Source: an uncultured Clostridia bacterium
GTDB taxonomy: Bacteria; Bacillota; Clostridia; UBA1381
Length of the DNA stretch: 8,253 bases
Assembly (NCBI GenBank): GCA_934454215.1
Contig: CAKSGG010000138.1
Coordinates: 1 to 8,253, forward strand
Direction of reading: 5' to 3'
The notes below the pieces were generated by a model, which worked only from the letters and a program-made list of their open reading frames with translations, was not told the DNA's origin and ran no database searches. The position numbers were made by a program, and so were the translations under genes. Shown one piece after another: positions 1-6,558 of this stretch. Each line of letters begins with the position of its first letter. The first letter of the stretch is position 1.

Positions 1-67
1 TTGAGTTGCTAACACTACAAACAAGCTCCATTACCTATACATAGAATTCAACATTTACTTTTTTAAA

Positions 68-907
68 ATGGACATTAATTCATTTTCCAAGCATGTGTCT
101 TCTCTGCGGTTTAGAAAACAAAGTGCTCATATTACGGGTTTGTGTCTTACATATCATGTCAATCTCGGTCTATCTTTAAGAAAAACCGCTCAGGCTTCGC
201 GTGATATTCACAATATCCGTATATCTCATACCATGGTTGCAAACTATGCCAAAACCGCCGCATTGCTTGTCAAGCCTTTTACGGATAACTTTAATTATCC
301 CCAATCCGACACATTTGTCGCTGATGAAACTTACATAAAAGTCAAAGGTATTAAAGGTTATCTATGGCTCATTATGGACGCGGTTTCCCGCTCAATTATC
401 GGTTACAGAGTTTCCGATAACCGCGGCGTCGGACCTTGCATTTTAGCTATGCGTATGGCTTTTAAGAATATTGTAAAGCTCCCAAAAACTTTTAAGTTTA
501 TCGCTAACGGATATCCGGCTTATCCATTAGCCGCTCAACAGTTTGCCTTAAACAAGGATGACCCTCTTAATCTTGATATTACTCAAGTAATCGGATTAAC
601 CAATGATGATGCAGTTTCAGAGGAATTCAGACCATTTAAACAAATGGTTGAAAGGCTTAATCGAACTTTTAAAGCTTCTTACCGATGTACCTGCGGTTAT
701 GATAACTTTGATGGCTCGAACTATGCCGCTGCTCTTTGGGTGTGCTATTACAACTTTCTAAGACCGCATAAGTTCAACAATTATCAAATACTTAACAAGG
801 TTGATATGCTTGAAAGTACCGATACTATGCCCGGCAAATGGCAGCTGCTTATTTATCTCGGTCAGAAAACCGTTGCACATATTCAATCGCAGCAAACTAA
901 TACATAA
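68..907 (+). CDS. IS6/IS240-like DDE transposase, 3' part, probably inactive
   Basis: The 279-residue reading frame carries an RNase H-like DDE transposase domain. The first catalytic Asp is D86 (VADETYIKVKG) and the Glu is E195 in MVERLNRTFK, followed by the usual Lys seven residues later. The second Asp should lie in a motif like FIADGY, but the sequence reads FIANGYPAY, so position 147 is Asn (codon AAC, 506-508). That would abolish metal binding. The C-terminal MPGKWQLLIYLGQ ending looks complete. The ATG at 68 has no ribosome binding site. The frame is open back to a TGA at 2-4, and that extension (KLHYLYIEFNIYFF) resembles the region before the catalytic domain in longer relatives as I remember them. 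I infer a 5'-disrupted copy with a lost catalytic residue: a fossil insertion sequence, not an active one. The family assignment is firm; inactivity is likely but untested. Confidence 0.85.
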   Translation: MDINSFSKHVSSLRFRKQSAHITGLCLTYHVNLGLSLRKTAQASRDIHNIRISHTMVANYAKTAALLVKPFTDNFNYPQSDTFVADETYIKVKGIKGYLWLIMDAVSRSIIGYRVSDNRGVGPCILAMRMAFKNIVKLPKTFKFIANGYPAYPLAAQQFALNKDDPLNLDITQVIGLTNDDAVSEEFRPFKQMVERLNRTFKASYRCTCGYDNFDGSNYAAALWVCYYNFLRPHKFNNYQILNKVDMLESTDTMPGKWQLLIYLGQKTVAHIQSQQTNT

Positions 908-972
908 TTTGTTCTTAGATTTTAAACCCGAGGCAAATGCAGTCACAAAATCTTTGATTTTGCTTGCCCTTT

Positions 973-1004
973 ACAGTGTGGTAAAACAATGCTACACTGT
1001 TTTT
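973..1004 (+). terminator. Terminator-like hairpin after the transposase
   Basis: ACAGTGTGG (973-981) pairs with CTACACTGT (992-1000), giving nine pairs including one G-T wobble around a 10-base loop. The stem ends in a run of five T (1000-1004). It lies 65 bases past the transposase stop. The stem has modest GC, so termination strength is uncertain. The sequence also overlaps one arm of a longer inverted repeat. Confidence 0.4.
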
Positions 1005-1074
1005 GCCGATGGTAAAATTCAATTTGTTCTTGAGTTTCTCCCCGTCGGCATGGTATTTTAAGCATTGTTTTTCC
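980..1074. repeat. 14-bp inverted repeat with 67-bp spacer
   Basis: GGTAAAACAATGCT (980-993) and AGCATTGTTTTTCC (1061-1074) are inverted copies matching at 13 of 14 positions. The left arm shares bases with the shorter terminator-like stem at 973-1000, so the two structures exclude one another. Inside the spacer, TGCCGA and TCGGCA form a second nested pair. It may be part of an insertion-sequence end or a relic of one. Confidence 0.5.
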
Positions 1075-1160
1075 TAAACTGTCAAGGGTGACGACAGGTT
1101 TTCGCATACTTCATTTTTCATATGCTACTTTACACTACCTTATTCATTACATTTAAGATT

Positions 1161-1229
1161 TTATTCAGTTTTAATTCGCGCCACAAAACGCTTATGGTAT
1201 AGTAACGCCGTTGTCGCGGATTTTTCCAT
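1161..1229 (-). CDS. Tiny ORF (22 aa) with a good ribosome binding site, doubtful
   Basis: An ATG at 1229 follows GAGGGAG (1236-1242) by six bases and opens a 22-codon frame, MEKSATTALLYHKRFVARIKTE. It starts 13 bases after the preceding small ORF ends. In the next frame the same DNA reads VADGKIRDNGVTIP before a stop. It may therefore be a broken extension of the preceding ORF rather than a gene. I do not recognise either version. Confidence 0.15.
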   Translation of the reverse strand: MEKSATTALLYHKRFVARIKTE

Positions 1230-1242
1230 CAGCTACTCCCTC

Positions 1243-1347
1243 TTATTCATTTAATATTATAATATGCCAAAGCCTATTATTTGTAAAGATTTTTTTGACC
1301 GACTCGGGCATATCGCTGTAGCTGTAATATTTTCTACGCATAACCAT
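1243..1347 (-). CDS. Small ORF (34 aa), unknown, in the decayed region
   Basis: The ATG at 1347 (a second in-frame ATG lies at 1341) is preceded by AAAGGA five bases upstream. It opens a 34-codon frame beginning MVMRRKYYSYSDMPESVKK. The composition is protein-like: a basic N-terminus, a Tyr/Ser stretch and an amphipathic segment. It begins nine bases after the stop of the broken gene at 1357, as if once translationally coupled to it. The tail (LWHIIILNE) may be out-of-frame residue from a frameshift. I do not recognise a family. It could be an intact micro-protein or the N-terminus of a degraded gene. Confidence 0.3.
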   Translation of the reverse strand: MVMRRKYYSYSDMPESVKKIFTNNRLWHIIILNE

Positions 1348-1356
1348 TCAATTCCT

Positions 1357-1622
1357 TTATTCAAAAAGTCCGGCAAGCCTTGCCAGATTCAAAATTTTCA
1401 CCACGCTGTCGATGCTCTGCTGCCTTTCGGCGCGCAGCCGTTTTCGTCCGTCTTTTGAAAGTAGCCTTCGCCCTCCTCATAGCTGCTCACGCTGTCCGAG
1501 CCTTACCACAAATCTGCCGTCAGGATAACTGAAATCGAATTATCTTTAAAACTCACATTTTCAAAATCATATGCTTCTATATACCTTTTTATCATTGCTG
1601 TTATTTTCTGTTTAGTATATTT
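1357..1622 (-). pseudogene. Small unknown gene broken by at least three frameshifts
   Basis: Read right to left, four overlapping frame segments follow one another and each looks like real protein. Segment one (1622-1503) includes TAMIKRYIEAYDFENVSFKD. Segment two, from about 1536 to 1497, reads FDFSYPDGRFVVRLG. Segment three (1496-1437) reads DSVSSYEEGEGYFQKTDENG. Segment four (1437-1357) reads LRAERQQSIDSVVKILNLAR and ends LAGLFE before a TAA. Joined, they give a product of about 95 residues with a beta-rich middle and a helical C-terminus. The order is collinear and the joins need only small indels, which is how a decaying gene looks. I do not recognise the family. It lies directly after the glycosidase-like gene on the same strand, but there is no sign of fusion with it. 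Confidence 0.5.
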
Positions 1623-1631
1623 TCAATCTGT

Positions 1632-3146
1632 CTACGAATCAACCTCGCCCGCTGCATCGGCACCGCCAGCATTACCGTTTTTGTCAGCAAATCCAAATGA
1701 AAACAATTTGCCTGAAACACTGAATTTCAGCCTGAAAACCTTATTATTAAGCGATTTAATATCAAAATTCTCAAACGATAAAAACTCCTTTGTGCTATCT
1801 CCATTAAATTTATTTGATTTTGCAAGGACATTTCCGTCTTCAGACAAAATTTCAACCGAAATCTCGCCAATCGCATTTATGAAAAATGATTCCTTGCCTT
1901 CAAATGTCATTTGCCTTGTTATTAGTGTACCGTTTCCGTTCATTGAAACAAAGCCGTCGCGCCGCAACTTTGCAATGCCTGTCGCGCCGTTTCTGTACAT
2001 ACCATTTATGAGCCATGAAATTCCCTTGTAATTTTTATCTCCTGCAAAACCGATATAATACATCCAAAGCTCATCTCCGTGAATTATAAGAACGCCACCG
2101 ACAGACTGTATATAGCCTCTGTCCCATGCCCCGTCATACATCGACGCATTTATAATGCTATCGCGGCATGGGCGGGAAAAGTGATAGCCGTCACGGCTAT
2201 ACATCGGCATAAGTTCTGTAATTTTAGGTACACCATTTGCATCGCTCACATCATTTTCAGGTCCATAAAAAATCTGGAACATGCCGAGCATTATGCTTTC
2301 ATAACCCACGCAGTCAACGTTGTAAAGTTGTGGTTGCATTCCTATATATGGATTAGGCGCATCAAGACTGTCACTACACAGCCACTCGGAATATTCACTT
2401 TCTGACCATTTTGCTCCATTCAAATAATTGTCACACTCGCGATAATTACGTGTTCTGCCTTTCCACCACGTACGAATACTATATACCCACTTTTTTCTGA
2501 ATGGGTTATAGAACACAGTGCTGCGGTCGCCTATATCCTCGGTGAGTCTAAAATCTCTGAATCTTATTCCGTCAGCACTTACCGCAACGATTCCCGGCAT
2601 ATCGTCGCCAGGATTTCTGAGAAACAGCTTATATTTTTCATCCTTAGGGCAGTCATAATCTATAAATACGGTCGTGGAGTCGGGGCGCAGATAATTGATG
2701 TCGTTGCCCTTGATATTTTCAAATTCAAAGCCATCATATTTAAGTATAATGTTCGTCCCGTCATCGTTAAGTTTTGGGCGCACCCAGTTTATCCCATCCT
2801 CTGACTCGGCGTAGCACATATTTTTTAGCCATGTAGCTTCGTACCACATTTTAAACTTTTTGTCTTCTTTATCAAACCATACACCTCCGCTTTTTGGGCA
2901 GGCTACGGGCGCGCCGTCGGTTTCCCACTTGGTTTCGGGACGCAGTATCGGGTTTCCCTCAAATTTTTTTGCCTTATGATATTCAGGTATAAGATCTGTT
3001 TTCTCAATTAGAAAATCATCGACAAAAAGCTGACGTCCAATCGATATATCAATAACCTCCGGTGGATTTTTCAGATAAGGAATGTTTTGTGCATCAACTA
3101 TTCCATGAGTCTCCGACATAATAATGTTGTTATACAATTTTTCCAT
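1632..3146 (-). CDS. Cytosolic beta-propeller glycoside hydrolase-like protein (GH32/GH43-like fold)
   Basis: The 504-residue protein has the layout of a five-bladed propeller glycosidase-like family common in Planctomycetes and Lentisphaerae. The hallmark RQLFVDDFLIE sits at 38-48, then GNPILRP...WE (64-75), blade-like repeats of the type GGVWFDKEDKKFKMWYEA (87-104), YKLFLRN, FYNPFRKKWVYSIR, SRDGYHFSRP and LWMYYIGFAGD (360-370). A C-terminal beta-sandwich (about 390-490) begins GIAKLRRDGFVSM. The tail is Gly/Ala-rich. There is no signal peptide or membrane segment, so I infer it acts in the cytoplasm. AAGGAG at 3156-3161, nine bases from the ATG, fixes the start. Family knowledge suggests hydrolysis or binding of a glycoside, but neither substrate nor catalytic acids can be named from sequence. 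It is on the same strand as the glycyl radical operon, 486 bp downstream. Confidence 0.75.
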   Translation of the reverse strand: MEKLYNNIIMSETHGIVDAQNIPYLKNPPEVIDISIGRQLFVDDFLIEKTDLIPEYHKAKKFEGNPILRPETKWETDGAPVACPKSGGVWFDKEDKKFKMWYEATWLKNMCYAESEDGINWVRPKLNDDGTNIILKYDGFEFENIKGNDINYLRPDSTTVFIDYDCPKDEKYKLFLRNPGDDMPGIVAVSADGIRFRDFRLTEDIGDRSTVFYNPFRKKWVYSIRTWWKGRTRNYRECDNYLNGAKWSESEYSEWLCSDSLDAPNPYIGMQPQLYNVDCVGYESIMLGMFQIFYGPENDVSDANGVPKITELMPMYSRDGYHFSRPCRDSIINASMYDGAWDRGYIQSVGGVLIIHGDELWMYYIGFAGDKNYKGISWLINGMYRNGATGIAKLRRDGFVSMNGNGTLITRQMTFEGKESFFINAIGEISVEILSEDGNVLAKSNKFNGDSTKEFLSFENFDIKSLNNKVFRLKFSVSGKLFSFGFADKNGNAGGADAAGEVDS

Positions 3147-3424
3147 AGCAGTAAACTCCTTAATATAAATTTATAACTTGCTTTCATATATTTCATCCGC
3201 ACCGTGTGGTGCTGCATTGTTGCACACTCTGTCATCAAGACAAACTGTTGTTTTTTTAAGTATTTTTTTAATAAAAGACTTTCGGGAATACGCAAAGTAC
3301 GTTTACCGCCGAGCACAAAGTTGTCAGCATCTGCCTTTGCAATTCGGCAAAGCTCGCCCGAAAGGACTGCATCCAAACAAAAACTATAAATTTCTGTTTG
3401 GCTTTTCTCAAGTAAAATATACAT
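3098..3424 (-). CDS. Doubtful ORF or gene remnant in the gap before the glycosidase
   Basis: A 108-codon frame starts at an ATG without a clear ribosome binding site and runs 49 bases into the next gene, so it is not a convincing gene as it stands. The first 60 residues look protein-like (for example CLDAVLSGELCRIAKADAD and NFVLGGKRTLRIPESLL); the rest does not. The frame is open upstream to about 3469. A different frame from 3510 reads MRVNWDENAIRGDLKILSEL, hinting at a frameshifted N-terminus. The VLGGKRTLRIP stretch loosely recalls small excisionase-type DNA-binding proteins, but I would not assign it. Frames on the opposite strand are also open here. Confidence 0.22.
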   Translation of the reverse strand: MYILLEKSQTEIYSFCLDAVLSGELCRIAKADADNFVLGGKRTLRIPESLLLKKYLKKQQFVLMTECATMQHHTVRMKYMKASYKFILRSLLLWKNCITTLLCRRLME

Positions 3425-3632
3425 TGTCCGACACTTAAAAAGAATTTCGTTAATTCGGATAATATCTTCAAATCACCCCTGATGGCATTTTCGTCCCAAT
3501 TTACCCGCATTTCTGTACCGGCATTTTATGACCAATAATTATATCCTATTATAAACTCATTATTTTTTATATTGTCCTCCACTATATATTTTTACACTAA
3601 AAATCACGTTTGCGGCAGAACGTTCCTGCCAT
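3147..3632. other. 486-bp gap between the glycyl radical operon and the glycosidase
   Basis: Apart from the doubtful ORF ending at 3098, this gap contains a hairpin just after the activase gene (3614-3630) and an AT-rich stretch (about 3535-3600) with several TATAAT-like hexamers on the minus strand. No -35 box is clear. A promoter for the glycosidase gene is plausible here but cannot be placed. Confidence 0.4.
3614..3630 (-). terminator. Hairpin two bases after the activase stop
   Basis: On the minus strand GGCAGGAACGTTCTGCC folds into a seven-pair stem (one G-T wobble) with a three-base loop. It starts two bases past the TGA of the activase gene. A T-rich stretch (TTTTT) comes only about ten bases later, so it is a weak intrinsic terminator or an mRNA 3'-end stabilising hairpin. 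It marks a likely end or attenuation point of the operon. Confidence 0.4.
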
Positions 3633-4427
3633 TCATATAATATTAGGCTCAAACAATTCCCGAAAAAGCCGCATATCCGCATCTAATGGTGTGTAGAAAC
3701 GCTCTGTCGTTCTTCCAAGAGATAAATATTTATGTTCGCCCATATTATGATATGGTAGCAATTCAACATATTCGTATCTGATAGTGCTCAAAAATTCGAC
3801 AATTTTTTTCATTTCCTCAAAATTGTCATTAAATCCCCCGATTATCGGAATACGAATAATTATACGTATATTTTTCGCATATGAGAGTTTCCGCAGATTT
3901 TCAAGTATGGTTTCATTTGAAACACCGCAATTATCTTTATGTAGTCGGGGTGTAATGCACTTTATATCATACAAAAACATATTCGTGTATGGTATAATTT
4001 TTTCAAAATATTCCCAGTCGACATTACCGGCAGTATCTACTGCGGTATTAATGCCATATTTGCTGCAATATTTTAGAATTTGCAGCAGAGAATCTATTTG
4101 CAGCATACATTCACCTCCGGAGAAAGTAACGCCCCCTCCGGAGGATATATAATAATCTTTGTCCTTTAAAATTTCTTTTAAAATATCCTTACATGGCATA
4201 GATTCTCCGCATATTTTTCTTGCTTCGGCAGGACATATCCGGGTGCATTTTCCGCAGAAAATACACTTTTCTCCATAAAACATCATTTCAGTTTCCAATG
4301 ATTGGCTTTCCGGGTTATGACACCATTTGCAGCGCAGATTACACCCTTTGAAAAATACGGTAGTTCGTATTCCCGGTCCATCAACAAAAGAAGCTCGTTG
4401 TATATCAAAAATCTTAGCGTCAATCAT
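3633..4427 (-). CDS. Glycyl radical enzyme activase (radical SAM)
   Basis: This 264-residue radical-SAM protein should abstract hydrogen from the glycine of the adjacent glycyl radical enzyme. The N-terminal FDIQRASFVDGPGIRTTVF is the activase signature. It is followed by the SAM-cluster motif C29-x3-C33-x2-C36 (CNLRCKWCHNPE), SGGGVTFSGGE, DTAGN, DIK and RIPIIGGFND. A ferredoxin-like insert has one motif, C55-x2-C58-x2-C61-x3-C65 (CIFCGKCTRICP). Many activases of this group, as I recall, carry two, so the auxiliary domain is shortened. The chosen ATG overlaps the end of the preceding gene by eight bases (ATGATTGA) and has GAGGA nine bases upstream. An alternative ATG at 4454 also has a fair site (AAAGGA) and would add nine residues. 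Coupling and adjacency tie it to the neighbouring enzyme. The function is secure; the target is inferred from context. Confidence 0.93.
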   Translation of the reverse strand: MIDAKIFDIQRASFVDGPGIRTTVFFKGCNLRCKWCHNPESQSLETEMMFYGEKCIFCGKCTRICPAEARKICGESMPCKDILKEILKDKDYYISSGGGVTFSGGECMLQIDSLLQILKYCSKYGINTAVDTAGNVDWEYFEKIIPYTNMFLYDIKCITPRLHKDNCGVSNETILENLRKLSYAKNIRIIIRIPIIGGFNDNFEEMKKIVEFLSTIRYEYVELLPYHNMGEHKYLSLGRTTERFYTPLDADMRLFRELFEPNII

Positions 4428-6543
4428 TATGTGTTGTCCTCGTAATAATTTCATCTTGCAATCCTTTGTTCAGCAGAACAAAATAATCCGAAAATCCCGA
4501 TACACGCACACGCAGATTACGATACTTATCGGGTGTTATCTGTGCATTTTTCAAATCATCTATAGATACATAGCTCAGCTGAAAATGTGTTCCGCCCATT
4601 TTAAAGTATGTTTCAAATAAATATACAAGCTTTTCAAAAGAGACCTCGTTTCGTATCAGTTGTTCATCCAGCATTATATTTGTAACGCTCGGACCGGTAA
4701 GTACTGCATTGGGATCGCATTTTGCAACAGAGTTTAAGAGTGCTGTAAGTCCCTCTCTGTCTTTTCCGTTGTTTTGACCTAAGCCGAAGCTAATCATATC
4801 GCCGCAGTATCTTCCGTCAGGTGTTGCACCTGTATGATCACCAAAGAATTTATGATGCTCATTATAGCCTATGAGATTTCCGAAAACCCATTTTTTTCTC
4901 AGGTAGTTTTTATCGTTGTTCCATTCAACCAATGCATTGGTAAAACGCCTTGCCACTCCGTTTGAACATTCGTCATCATTACCGAAAAAGTGTCCGATTT
5001 TAAGTATTTGCGAATGCAAATCCTCATAACCCTCCCAATTACTTGAAATAGCTTCAATGAGTTGTTTTATTGTCACATTTTTATCGTCATAAACAAATTG
5101 TTTTACTATGCTCAAAGAGTCGATTACAGTTGTAATACCAATCAAAAGTCCTACAGCAGTATATTTTGATGCACCACCCTGTGTAACGCTTTTTGCATTT
5201 TCTATACTCCCAGTCATGAATATGTTACTTACGATATTGCAGTCTCTTGAACGAACGTCCTGCATACACTTGCCTATATGTTCTGCCTCCCATAAATCGC
5301 TGAATAATTCCTGTTTGTATATTTCGAAGAATTCGTCAAAACTGTTTGCTTCAACAATATCGGCACAGCGCTTTGAAAATACATTCGTTACCGATCTTGC
5401 AACATTAATTGGATCAAAACCAAACACAATTCCTCCCGGGAGAGATATTTCGTTGCAACCTATCATTGAGTAGTTTATCGCTTCGTCGTAAGAAAATCCA
5501 GAGTATTGGGTAAGACCTTTAAGACGCGGAACATCATTTACAAAGGCTATTCGTTTATTTGGGTCATTTCTTTCGCAATCAAGCATATAACGCAGAACCT
5601 CATGCGGTGTTTTGGGTGTCCAACGCAGTGAAATCTGCGGAATCCATGTCGGCAATTCCATAAGAGCCTCTACAATGAGCTTTGAAAAGTCGGTAAATCC
5701 GTCGGAACCGTCCGGCAAATAGCCGCCTATACAGAAGTGCGTTTCGCCGCCCCTATAAAATCTGTTAGAGTCAATCGAAATTCTTGCTTGCAGCATCAAA
5801 AATAACTCTTGCAAATATGCTGCTGCGGTTTCCGATGTGATTATACCTTCTTCAATATCCTTTTTATAGTAAGGGTACAGATATCTGTCGATCAGACCAA
5901 TGCTGTCAGGTATAAAGGAATAGCATATAAACAGGCACAAAACGGCTTCGTAAAAATTTTGAGCCGGCTGTTCTGGAATTTTTTTTAAAGCCTGAGAAAG
6001 CATGACAAGATTCTTTTTATGTTCAGGATTTGCTATATTTTCCGCAAGTTGTTCTGCTCTTGCGGAGCATTTATGCGCCCATGATATTATTGCTTTGCAT
6101 ACGTCATTTTGAGTTTGCAAAAATTGTACCGCCTCATTATCTCCGCGATGTTTTTCTGTTGATATTTCTATATCGTGCATAATTCCATGTAAACCGTATT
6201 TTATAATCTTTTCAAAATCGCCTGTAGAGTGCTGCCATTCAAATGTTATAAGATTATTATAAGGTTTATTATAAGATACTTCATCAAGTTTTCGTAAATT
6301 TTCATGGCCACAACGGGTGAAAATATCGCCTTCGACACTTCCGTCAAAACGCAGTTGTCCTGTAAAACAGCAATCTTCAAAAAGTACGGGTTCTTGATTC
6401 TTTATATATTCACAAACCCTTTTTGCAGACATCTGTATATGTGGCAGAAATATATCTGTCCTTTCATAATCGGTTTTCTTGCAGTTTGGATACATCTTAC
6501 CCGACATTGTATAGTCTACTAAATTTTTAATTCTTTGCTTCAT
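4420..6543 (-). CDS. Glycyl radical enzyme of unknown substrate (PFL/diol-dehydratase superfamily, GCNE type)
   Basis: The 707-residue protein has both ends of the glycyl radical machinery. The thiyl-radical Cys is C363 in MIGCNEISLPGG (codon 5455-5457), with Glu two residues later. The radical Gly is G683 in RVSGFSDYF (codon 4495-4497), 25 residues from the end. LIDRYLYPYY (about 218-227) matches the RxDQYLYP motif of the superfamily. An Asp lies 14 residues after the Cys, the spacing of the catalytic Asp in B12-independent glycerol dehydratase. Two features are odd: Asn replaces the usual Val of GCVE, and the segment before the YLYP motif lacks the NGHS-type residues I recall in diol dehydratases. 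It is also shorter than the roughly 780-850 residues typical of them. A lyase or dehydratase activity is inferred and the substrate is unknown. It is cytosolic, oxygen-sensitive and activated by the overlapping downstream gene. Confidence 0.92.
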   Translation of the reverse strand: MKQRIKNLVDYTMSGKMYPNCKKTDYERTDIFLPHIQMSAKRVCEYIKNQEPVLFEDCCFTGQLRFDGSVEGDIFTRCGHENLRKLDEVSYNKPYNNLITFEWQHSTGDFEKIIKYGLHGIMHDIEISTEKHRGDNEAVQFLQTQNDVCKAIISWAHKCSARAEQLAENIANPEHKKNLVMLSQALKKIPEQPAQNFYEAVLCLFICYSFIPDSIGLIDRYLYPYYKKDIEEGIITSETAAAYLQELFLMLQARISIDSNRFYRGGETHFCIGGYLPDGSDGFTDFSKLIVEALMELPTWIPQISLRWTPKTPHEVLRYMLDCERNDPNKRIAFVNDVPRLKGLTQYSGFSYDEAINYSMIGCNEISLPGGIVFGFDPINVARSVTNVFSKRCADIVEANSFDEFFEIYKQELFSDLWEAEHIGKCMQDVRSRDCNIVSNIFMTGSIENAKSVTQGGASKYTAVGLLIGITTVIDSLSIVKQFVYDDKNVTIKQLIEAISSNWEGYEDLHSQILKIGHFFGNDDECSNGVARRFTNALVEWNNDKNYLRKKWVFGNLIGYNEHHKFFGDHTGATPDGRYCGDMISFGLGQNNGKDREGLTALLNSVAKCDPNAVLTGPSVTNIMLDEQLIRNEVSFEKLVYLFETYFKMGGTHFQLSYVSIDDLKNAQITPDKYRNLRVRVSGFSDYFVLLNKGLQDEIITRTTHND

Positions 6544-6551
6544 TTTACCAA

Positions 6552-6558
6552 CCTCCTT
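6552..6558 (-). promoter_or_regulatory. Ribosome binding site that sets the start of the glycyl radical enzyme
   Basis: AAGGAGG lies eight bases before the ATG at 6543, and the stop codon of the upstream dehydrogenase overlaps it. An in-frame ATG further upstream at 6576 lies inside the dehydrogenase gene and would translate through this site, so it is rejected as the start. Confidence 0.85.

Larger units (their letters stand above)
908..1160. other. Non-coding stretch downstream of the transposase
   Basis: No gene is supported here on either strand. The stretch holds several inverted repeats: 973-1000, the longer arms 980-993 / 1061-1074, TGCCGA/TCGGCA at 1004-1009 / 1045-1050, and CTGTC/GACAG at 1079-1083 / 1093-1097. 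It probably contains the right end of the insertion sequence, but the left end is outside the window, so terminal repeats cannot be matched. Confidence 0.5.

Noticed and set aside
906..1031. 11-bp direct repeat AATTTGTTCTT at 906-916 and 1021-1031
   Set aside because: It is short and AT-rich; a chance match in DNA of this composition is plausible.
801..1061. Plus-strand frame of 86 codons overlapping the transposase end
   Set aside because: It starts inside the transposase in another frame and then runs through inverted repeats; the composition is not protein-like.
1264..1458. Plus-strand frame of 64 codons in the decayed region
   Set aside because: The minus-strand segments here are much more protein-like, and this frame has no ribosome binding site.
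1681..2405. Plus-strand open frames opposite the glycosidase-like gene
   Set aside because: They lie wholly opposite a well-conserved minus-strand gene and have no ribosome binding site or family-like sequence.
3784..4152. Plus-strand frame opposite the activase
   Set aside because: It is antisense to conserved radical-SAM motifs and has no supporting signals.
5108..5473. Plus-strand frame of about 121 codons opposite the glycyl radical enzyme
   Set aside because: It covers the antisense of the active-site region; the minus-strand protein has clear catalytic motifs.
4420..6543. Assignment as choline TMA-lyase, propanediol or glycerol dehydratase, HypD or a sulfonate lyase
   Set aside because: The GCNE motif, the missing NGHS-type residues, the short length and the absence of the usual partner genes do not support any of these names.
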